Shown here one piece after another: positions 58,851 to 64,000 of a DNA stretch of 64,000 nt (positions are counted from its first letter, which is position 1; each line of letters opens with the position of its first letter). The notes beneath the pieces are model-generated. The model did no database searches and was not told the DNA's origin. It saw only the letters and a program-made list of their open reading frames with translations. Origin of the DNA: Tardiphaga robiniae (GTDB lineage: Bacteria > Pseudomonadota > Alphaproteobacteria > Rhizobiales > Xanthobacteraceae); contig NZ_LVYV01000002.1 in NCBI RefSeq assembly GCF_001618955.1, forward strand, positions 62,001-126,000, in the 5' to 3' direction. The position numbers were made by a program, and so were the translations under genes.

Positions 58851-59273
58851 ATGGCGAGGGATCAGGCCAAAGCTTTGCGCGCCAAGATGACGGATGCCGA
58901 GCGGCAGCTCTGGTATCGGCTGCGCGCCCACCGATTTCAGAGCTTCAAATTCAAACGCCAGGTGCCGATTGGGCGATACATCGTTGATTTCGTCTGCCTT
59001 GAACGGCGCCTCGTCATTGAGGTCGATGGCGGGCAGCATGCTGACAGCAAACCGGATCAAACCCGAGACCAATGGCTTCAACAACAAGGGTTTCGCGTTC
59101 TGCGGTTCTGGAATAATGAGGTGTTCAACAACACGGATGGAGTGTTTGAGGTGATCGTTGAACATCTTGGCCATTCCGCGCCAGCCCCCTCTCCCGGCAC
59201 GCCGCTTCGCGTCGAGCCACCCTCTCCCGCCTGCGCAGCTTCGCTGCTTGGGGGAGAGGGGAAGAAAGAATAG
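58851..59273 (+). CDS. DUF559 (Vsr-like, PD-(D/E)xK) endonuclease-domain protein
   Basis: 140 residues. The DUF559 fold residues are present: Glu17 (TDAERQLW), Asp46 (RYIVDFVC), Glu57 and Asp59 (LVIEVDGGQH) and the RFWNNEV strand. Its nearest described relatives are the Vsr mismatch nickases and the endonuclease domains of DUF559 proteins. The last 35 or so residues are encoded by the right-hand repeat and look like translated repeat (SAPAPSPGTPLRVEPP). The gene starts and ends within palindromic repeats. The activity is not established. Confidence 0.9.
   Translation: MARDQAKALRAKMTDAERQLWYRLRAHRFQSFKFKRQVPIGRYIVDFVCLERRLVIEVDGGQHADSKPDQTRDQWLQQQGFRVLRFWNNEVFNNTDGVFEVIVEHLGHSAPAPSPGTPLRVEPPSPACAASLLGGEGKKE
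59184..59262. repeat. Right half of repeat bracketing the DUF559 gene
   Basis: Begins GCCCCCTCTCCCGGC, continues through CTTCGCGTCGA and CCCTCTCCCGC, and ends CTGCTTGGGGGAGAGGGG. The order of blocks (GCCCCYC, CTTCGC, TCGA, CTCTCCC, GGGGAGAGG) is the same as in the right half at 5558-5614. It encodes the C-terminal tail of the nuclease. Confidence 0.78.
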
Positions 59274-59279
59274 AGCTTC

Positions 59280-59978
59280 ATGTCCATCGCAAATTCCATC
59301 CGTGGCCAGATCCCGCCGATCCACAAGGAAGGCTATCCGTTCATTGGCGCCTTTGCGCTGGCGAGCCTGGTGCTGTTCTGGATCTGGACGCCGCTCGGAT
59401 GGATCGGCACGGTCCTGACCGTCTGGTGTGCGCTGTTCTTCCGCGATCCGGTGCGCGTGACCCCGACCCGCGAGGGTGTCGTGGTGTCGCCCGCCGACGG
59501 GAAAGTGTCGATGGTGCAGCCGGTGCTGCCGCCGGCCGAACTCGGCCTCGGCGACCAGCCGCTGCTGCGCATCTCGGTGTTCATGAGTGTCTTCAACGTT
59601 CACGTAAACCGCAGCCCGGTGGCTGGCCGGATCGAGCGCATTGCCTATCGGCCGGGCAAGTTCATCAATGCCGAGCTGGACAAGGCCAGCGAGGACAACG
59701 AGCGCAATTCGCTGGTGATTTCGACCCCCGGCGGCCGGATCGGCGTGGTGCAGATCGCCGGCCTCGTGGCGCGCCGGATCGTGTCTTTCGTGCGCGAGGG
59801 CCAGACTCTGAGCGCCGGCGAGCGCTTCGGCCTGATCCGTTTCGGCTCCCGGCTGGATATCTATCTGCCGGAAGGCAGCAAGGCGCTGGTGGCCGTGGGG
59901 CAGACCGCGATTGCCGGTGAGACCGTGCTGGCCGATTTCAGGATCGGTGATGGCGGCCGCACCTATCGCGTCGATTAA
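59280..59978 (+). CDS. psd: Phosphatidylserine decarboxylase proenzyme
   Basis: 232 residues. An N-terminal membrane helix (about 22-45), SPADGKV (70-76), [11 protein letters not shown] (101-111) and the self-cleavage site Gly189-Ser190 in [11 protein letters not shown] define the short alphaproteobacterial enzyme. Ser190 becomes the pyruvoyl group. It makes phosphatidylethanolamine. pssA, the preceding step, follows 118 bp downstream. Confidence 0.95.
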   Translation: MSIANSIRGQIPPIHKEGYPFIGAFALASLVLFWIWTPLGWIGTVLTVWCALFFRDPVRVTPTREGVVVSPADGKVSMVQPVLPPAELGLGDQPLLRISVFMSVFNVHVNRSPVAGRIERIAYRPGKFINAELDKASEDNERNSLVISTPGGRIGVVQIAGLVARRIVSFVREGQTLSAGERFGLIRFGSRLDIYLPEGSKALVAVGQTAIAGETVLADFRIGDGGRTYRVD

Positions 59979-59981
59979 CCC

Positions 59982-60053
59982 GGGTGATAACCTAGGGGTG
60001 ATAGCCCGCGGGGGGTGATTAACCCCGATTTCCTGCCGCTTTGGGCGGCAGGA
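59982..60053. repeat. Three GGGTGATWR repeats and hairpin between psd and pssA
   Basis: GGGTGATAA at 59982, GGGTGATAG at 59996 and GGGTGATTA at 60013, then a perfect 9-bp hairpin TCCTGCCGC/GCGGCAGGA at 60031-60053. It could be a regulator-binding array plus attenuator, or chance in a short spacer. Confidence 0.5.
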
Positions 60054-60096
60054 CGCCACAATGGCGGAGGAGGGTGGGATTTGCTAGGATCACGCC

Positions 60097-60978
60097 ATGC
60101 AAATGCCTCCTGACCAGTCTCCCGAGACGCGCCGCCGCCGGTTCCGGACCATTCCGATCCGGATGCTGGTGCCGAACATGATCACGCTGCTGGCGATCTG
60201 CGCCGGCCTGACGGCGATCCGCCTGTCCACCGAGGGGCGGATGGAACTCGCGGTTGCGGCCATCGTGTTCGCCGCCGTGCTCGATGGTGTCGACGGCCGT
60301 GTCGCCCGCATGATCAAGGGCCAGTCCAAATTCGGCGCCGAACTCGACAGCCTGGCTGACTTCGTCAATTTCGGCGTTGCGCCTGGCCTGATCCTGTATT
60401 TCTGGCAGCTCCACGATCTCAGCAATGCTGGCTGGATCGCCGCGATGGTGTTTGCCATCGCCGGCAGTCTGCGGCTGGCGCGTTTCAACGCCACCATGGA
60501 TGATCCGGACAAGCCGGCCTTCGCGGCCAACTTTTTCACGGGCATGCCGGCGCCGCTGGGCGCGCTCACCGTGATGCTGCCGATCTATCTGGGCTTCCTG
60601 GGCATGCCGATGCCGCCGGCCATCCTGACGACCCTCTACACGCTGCTCGTTGGCTTCCTGATGGTGTCGCGGCTGCCGGTCTTCTCCGGCAAGGCCGTGA
60701 ACATGCGGGTGCCGCGCGAGCTGGTGCTGCCGGTGTTCGTCGGCGTCGTGCTCTTCATCGCGCTGCTGATCGGCTACCCTTGGCACATCCTGTCGGCGCT
60801 CTCGATCATGTATCTGCTCAGCCTGCCGCTGGGCTGGAAATCGTATCGCGATCAGGAACGCGCGCTCGCCGCGCAGTCGGTGGTCCCTGTCGATCCGGCG
60901 GCGCCCAATGCATCGACGCCCTATACGCCGGGTGCACCTGAGATCGCACCGGATGATCGGCCCGCACGCCTGAACTAA
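60097..60978 (+). CDS. pssA: CDP-diacylglycerol--serine O-phosphatidyltransferase
   Basis: 293 residues with about eight membrane helices. The CDP-alcohol phosphotransferase motif DGVDGRVARMIKGQ...GAELDSLAD is intact. The N-terminus is Arg-rich (ETRRRRFRTIPIR), and the C-terminal 40 residues are a hydrophilic Pro-rich tail. It makes phosphatidylserine, which Psd decarboxylates. Confidence 0.95.
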   Translation: MQMPPDQSPETRRRRFRTIPIRMLVPNMITLLAICAGLTAIRLSTEGRMELAVAAIVFAAVLDGVDGRVARMIKGQSKFGAELDSLADFVNFGVAPGLILYFWQLHDLSNAGWIAAMVFAIAGSLRLARFNATMDDPDKPAFAANFFTGMPAPLGALTVMLPIYLGFLGMPMPPAILTTLYTLLVGFLMVSRLPVFSGKAVNMRVPRELVLPVFVGVVLFIALLIGYPWHILSALSIMYLLSLPLGWKSYRDQERALAAQSVVPVDPAAPNASTPYTPGAPEIAPDDRPARLN

Positions 60979-60981
60979 GCT

Positions 60982-61100
60982 GTCGTCCCGGCGAATGCCG
61001 GGACCCATAACCACGGTCAGCGTGGTTATGGCGTTGCGGTGGCCGCATTGCTGTCGCACATTCTCCAGCGTGTATGGGTCCCGGCGTTCGCCGGGACGAC
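60982..61100. repeat. Large nested palindrome (REP type) after pssA
   Basis: Outer arms 60982-61009 and 61073-61100 are inverse complements with few mismatches (GTCGTCCCGGCG...TGCCGGGACCCATA). Inside lies a second palindrome, CCATAACCACG/CGTGGTTATGG, at 61005-61031. A related short arm follows near 61110. It is likely a transcription terminator or mobile repeat. Confidence 0.85.
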
Positions 61101-61159
61101 ACCGAGAGTGCGACGTCCCGCGAAGACGGGATGCGACAATCAAACCGAGGAGAAGCGCC

Positions 61160-61879
61160 GTGACGAATTCCGCGACCGGTCCGCCGCCTGCATCCGTTCT
61201 GGAAGCACTGGGCCGCTACGACACGCCGACCATCTGCAATGCGATGGAGATCGTCGCCCCCGAGCGCCGGTTGATCGGCTACACCACGCGTCCGCTGGTT
61301 TGTCCGTTTCCGAATCTGCCGCCCATCGTCGGCTATGCGCGCACCGCGACCATTCGCTCGACCATGGCGTCCGGTCTGCCTGCCGCGGAGCAGAAGGCGC
61401 GGCGGCTCGCTTACTACGAATATGTCGGCACGGGGATCGGTCCGCGCATCAGCGTGATCCAGGATATTGACGGGCCCGACGCGGGCTATGGCGCGTTCTG
61501 GGGCGAGGTGAACAGCGCCGTGCACAGGGCGCTCGGTTGCCTCGGTGTGGTCACCGACGGCTCGATCCGTGATATCCCGCAATGGGCGCCGGACTTCCAG
61601 GCGCTCGCTGGCACGATCGGTCCGTCGCATGCGCATGTGCATGTGAGCGAGTTCGGCAACGAAATACGCGTGGCCGGTATGAGTGTTCGTTCGGATGATC
61701 TGATCCATGCCGATCAGCACGGCGCGGTTGTGATCCCGCTCGATGTCGCCGCGAAACTGCCGGAAGCGGCAGAGCTGTGCGGCCGGCGGGAGACACCCAT
61801 TCTCGATATCGCGCGCAGTCCGTCATTCACGCTCGAGAAGCTGAAAGAGGCGATGGCGCGCTCGTCGGAAATACACTGA
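61160..61879 (+). CDS. RraA-family aldolase/regulator-like protein
   Basis: 239 residues from a GTG at 61160 with ribosome site GAGGAGAAG. The family motif GEVNSAVHRALGCLGVVTDGSIRDI is present, with the conserved Arg and Asp of the metal-dependent 4-hydroxy-4-methyl-2-oxoglutarate/oxaloacetate aldolases. True RraA (RNase E inhibitor) is shorter (about 160 residues), so an aldolase or decarboxylase role is more likely. Confidence 0.88.
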   Translation: MTNSATGPPPASVLEALGRYDTPTICNAMEIVAPERRLIGYTTRPLVCPFPNLPPIVGYARTATIRSTMASGLPAAEQKARRLAYYEYVGTGIGPRISVIQDIDGPDAGYGAFWGEVNSAVHRALGCLGVVTDGSIRDIPQWAPDFQALAGTIGPSHAHVHVSEFGNEIRVAGMSVRSDDLIHADQHGAVVIPLDVAAKLPEAAELCGRRETPILDIARSPSFTLEKLKEAMARSSEIH

Positions 61880-62029
61880 AATGTAGGGCTATTAAGACTA
61901 ACGATAAAGGTTAGATGCCGATCATACCGAACCAGCTCCGGTTGCTTGCGCGGCCGGAGGGCTTCGGGCTAACTGCCGGTTCCGCCGTTGAGACGGGCAT
62001 TGGAGACGGTATTGCCTCAGACCAAGGAT

Positions 62030-62758
62030 ATGAAGAAAGCTTGGAATGAGCGCGCAAATCGTGACCCGTTCTTTTACGTCGAGACCGAGCTGTGGGATCA
62101 CGATCCCGAAAAATTCTTCGCACTCGGTCGCGAACGCGCGACGCTGCTGATCGATCCTGTTCTCGCAAAATATGCAGTTGATCCCGTCGGCAAGACGGCG
62201 GTCGATATCGGCTGCGGCGTCGGACGTTTCACGCAGGCGCTTGGCCGGCGTTTCAGCAGGGCTGTCGGCATCGATGTGTCCGACGTCATGGTGGAAAAGG
62301 CCAAGGCGGCGGCAGCGGCGTTCAGCAATCTCGACTTCGTCGCAGGCAATGGCGTCGTGTTTCCGTGTGCGTCCGAGACCGCGGACTTCGTGTGGTCATA
62401 TGAGGTCTTTCAGCACATGCCGTCGCATGACGTCGTGAAGGCCAATCTGGTCGAGGTTGCCCGCATCCTGCGTCCATCCGCGCTCGGGCTCATTCACTTC
62501 CGAACGGCGCATGAGTATCCGACGATCCTCTGGCATATTGCCAAATTCGTCCCGACACCTGTCATCCAGAGGATCAAGGCGCTGCTCGGCAAGGATCCGC
62601 TGACGGCGGATACGTCGTGGCGCGGTGCAAAGCCCTTGCCGAAGGACACGATCGCGGACTTCTGCGTGGCTGCCGGCCTCAAGCCGATCGAGTTTCTCGA
62701 TGACCCGACCCACGCGCCGGGATCACGTACCTTCGTGGTCGTCCGACGCGCTACCTGA
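62030..62758 (+). CDS. SAM-dependent methyltransferase
   Basis: 242 residues from the ATG at 62030; upstream TTG codons cannot be excluded. Class I motif I is AVDIGCGVGRFTQALG, motif II region GIDVSDVMVEKAK, then NLDFVAGNG and WSYEVFQHMP. Substrate unknown. It is monocistronic between the RraA-like gene and motA. Confidence 0.86.
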   Translation: MKKAWNERANRDPFFYVETELWDHDPEKFFALGRERATLLIDPVLAKYAVDPVGKTAVDIGCGVGRFTQALGRRFSRAVGIDVSDVMVEKAKAAAAAFSNLDFVAGNGVVFPCASETADFVWSYEVFQHMPSHDVVKANLVEVARILRPSALGLIHFRTAHEYPTILWHIAKFVPTPVIQRIKALLGKDPLTADTSWRGAKPLPKDTIADFCVAAGLKPIEFLDDPTHAPGSRTFVVVRRAT

Positions 62759-62832
62759 CGCGCCATCGTCGACATCAAGAATCCGTCTGCTGCACGAACT
62801 CCCAGCATCGTTCCACACGCGTACGCGCGTCA

Positions 62833-62848
62833 TTAATCTGTCGTTAAT
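62833..62848. promoter_or_regulatory. CtrA-like binding site TTAA-N7-TTAAT upstream of motA
   Basis: TTAATCTGTCGTTAAT fits the alphaproteobacterial CtrA consensus (TTAA-N7-TTAAC) except for the final base. It lies about 127 bp upstream of motA. CtrA controls motility genes in many alphaproteobacteria. Confidence 0.6.
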
Positions 62849-62974
62849 GAACCGTGAAGCGGTAACGCGTCCTTAATCGCAGTATCGCTAAGGTACCTTC
62901 GCGCGGCCTGATCTCGAGGCGTGCCGCCGTCCAGGACGGGCGTCGTTCGATACGTGTATAGCGTCGGAGTTGAC

Positions 62975-63748
62975 ATGGATATCACAACACTCGTCGGTTT
63001 TGTCGCTGGCATCATTGTGCTGTGTACCCTGGTCCTCATGGGCGGCAGCTTCGGGATGTTCTACGACATCCACGCCGTCATCATCATTTTCGGCGGTTCG
63101 TTCGCCGCGACGCTGATCCGCTTTCCGCTCTCGTCCATTCTTCATGGCATTCCTCTCGGCGCCAAATTTGCATTCACGCTGAGCCGCTTGAACGCTCGTG
63201 ATCTCGTTGACGAACTCGCCCGCATCGCGGAAATCGCGAGGAAGCAGGGACCGGTCGGACTCGAAAAAGTCGAAACTGATGACGCATTCCTTGCCAAGGG
63301 AATCCGCTTCGTTGCCGACGGCTACGACCTTGAATTCATCCGCGACAATCTTGAGCGCGACCGCGACAATTTCCTCATGCATCTCGACGAAGGCTCGAAG
63401 ATCTACCGCGCCATCGGCGATTGCGCCCCGGCCTTCGGCATGATCGGCACGCTGCTGGGCATGGTGCAGATGTTCTCGAACATGTCCGATCCGTCCAAGC
63501 TCGGACCGTTCATGGCTGTCGCGCTGCTCGCTACATTGTACGGCGCTATCGTCGGCAACCTGATCTGTTTGCCGATCGCCGACAAACTGCACGTCAAGGT
63601 ACTCGATGAGGAGACCAACCGCACACTCATCATCGACGGCATCCTGATGATCCGCGACTCGAAGAGCCCGGCGCTGGTGCGCGAAATGCTGCTGGCCTAT
63701 CTGCCCGAGAAGCACCGCCATGACGAAAGTGAGCCGGTCCCAGCGTAA
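62975..63748 (+). CDS. motA: Flagellar motor stator protein MotA
   Basis: 257 residues from the ATG at 62975, with four membrane helices (about 5-22, 30-50, 148-170, 180-203). The PomA/MotA-type cytoplasmic loop carries charged residues. The helix-3 motif APAFGMIGTLLGMVQMF and GNLICLPIADKL are characteristic. With MotB it forms the ion channel that drives the flagellum. motB starts 30 bp later. Confidence 0.95.
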   Translation: MDITTLVGFVAGIIVLCTLVLMGGSFGMFYDIHAVIIIFGGSFAATLIRFPLSSILHGIPLGAKFAFTLSRLNARDLVDELARIAEIARKQGPVGLEKVETDDAFLAKGIRFVADGYDLEFIRDNLERDRDNFLMHLDEGSKIYRAIGDCAPAFGMIGTLLGMVQMFSNMSDPSKLGPFMAVALLATLYGAIVGNLICLPIADKLHVKVLDEETNRTLIIDGILMIRDSKSPALVREMLLAYLPEKHRHDESEPVPA

Positions 63749-63778
63749 CACACTGGAGGCAGGCTCGGAGCACGTCCG

Positions 63779-64000
63779 ATGGCGAAGAAAAAACGCGGAG
63801 AAGCACACGGCGGCCATGGCTGGTTCGTGACCTTCGCCGACCTGATGGCGCTGCTGCTCAGCTACTTCGTCATGCTCGTCGCGTTCTCCAGCCCTGATGG
63901 TGCGAAGCTCAAGATCGTTGCCGGCTCGGTCCGCGAAGCATTCGGCGTGCAATCCGATGCGCGTTATTCGGGCGTGATCGAATCCGATGGTCTGCCGACG
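63779..64000 (+). CDS. motB: Flagellar motor stator protein MotB, 5' part (cut by window edge)
   Basis: The first 74 residues are visible from the ATG at 63779. A basic N-terminus (MAKKKRGEAHGGHG) precedes the single membrane helix WFVTFADLMALLLSYFVMLV, with the proton-channel Asp21. The peptidoglycan-binding OmpA-like domain should lie beyond the window. Confidence 0.93.
   Translation, partial: MAKKKRGEAHGGHGWFVTFADLMALLLSYFVMLVAFSSPDGAKLKIVAGSVREAFGVQSDARYSGVIESDGLPT

Overview
The window is a high-GC alphaproteobacterial chromosome segment. The overall gene style (several FCD/GntR- and MarR-controlled catabolic operons, TRAP and ABC uptake systems, a class II DAHP synthase, DUF2865, DUF1217 and DUF1289 proteins, CtrA-type promoter sites, abundant small palindromic repeats) suggests the Bradyrhizobium/Rhodopseudomonas/Afipia/Tardiphaga group (Nitrobacteraceae). 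The genus cannot be fixed from the sequence alone. No rRNA, tRNA, CRISPR array or complete prophage was seen.

Left part (1-27 kb) is accessory catabolism. A truncated GntR/FCD regulator is divergent from an ADP-forming acyl-CoA synthetase, with two copies of a TGGCAT-N5-ATGCCA operator between them. After pncB comes a catabolic block: a cyclase-fold amidohydrolase, a nitrate/sulfonate-type ABC importer, a divergent alpha/beta-hydrolase, crotonase and SDR operon, a branched-chain-type ABC importer with a fused LivH-LivM permease, and a MarR regulator. A low-GC gene for an unrecognised membrane protein with a helix-hairpin-helix-like tail interrupts the region. It is followed by an operon for a molybdenum hydroxylase that has two full-length catalytic subunits but one FAD and one FeS subunit. 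Related palindromic motifs (GTTTGTNNGCAAAT at three sites and TTGTATGCTWACRAT at two) lie in front of five of these transcription units, so they may form one regulon. A DadA-like oxidase and serA follow.

Middle part (27-45 kb) holds dusA, an acetyltransferase, a secreted-type aspartic protease with a DUF1289 protein, a DivJ/PleC-like histidine kinase, an hydroxyisobutyrate-type dehydrogenase, an Mrp/ApbC Fe-S carrier with a His-rich linker, a TRAP system with tandem duplicated binding proteins (each with its own terminator) and convergent permease genes, moaA, a lipoprotein, gph, rpiA, a DUF2059 protein and gor.

Right part (45-64 kb) is mostly housekeeping: class II DAHP synthase, dgkA, nadE, a five-repeat DUF1217 protein, DUF2865, cysS with a tiny membrane-peptide gene, a LOG protein, an Atm1-type exporter, psd and pssA, an RraA-family protein, a methyltransferase, and motA with the start of motB behind a CtrA-like site. 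Between the Atm1 gene and psd sits a DUF559 nuclease gene bracketed by two halves of a palindromic repeat. The same two halves occur without the gene near 5.5 kb, which suggests a small mobile unit.

The most interesting items are the DUF559/repeat unit, the shared-motif catabolic regulon with a catalytically degenerate crotonase and SDR, the dual-large-subunit molybdenum enzyme, and the low-GC membrane/HhH gene.
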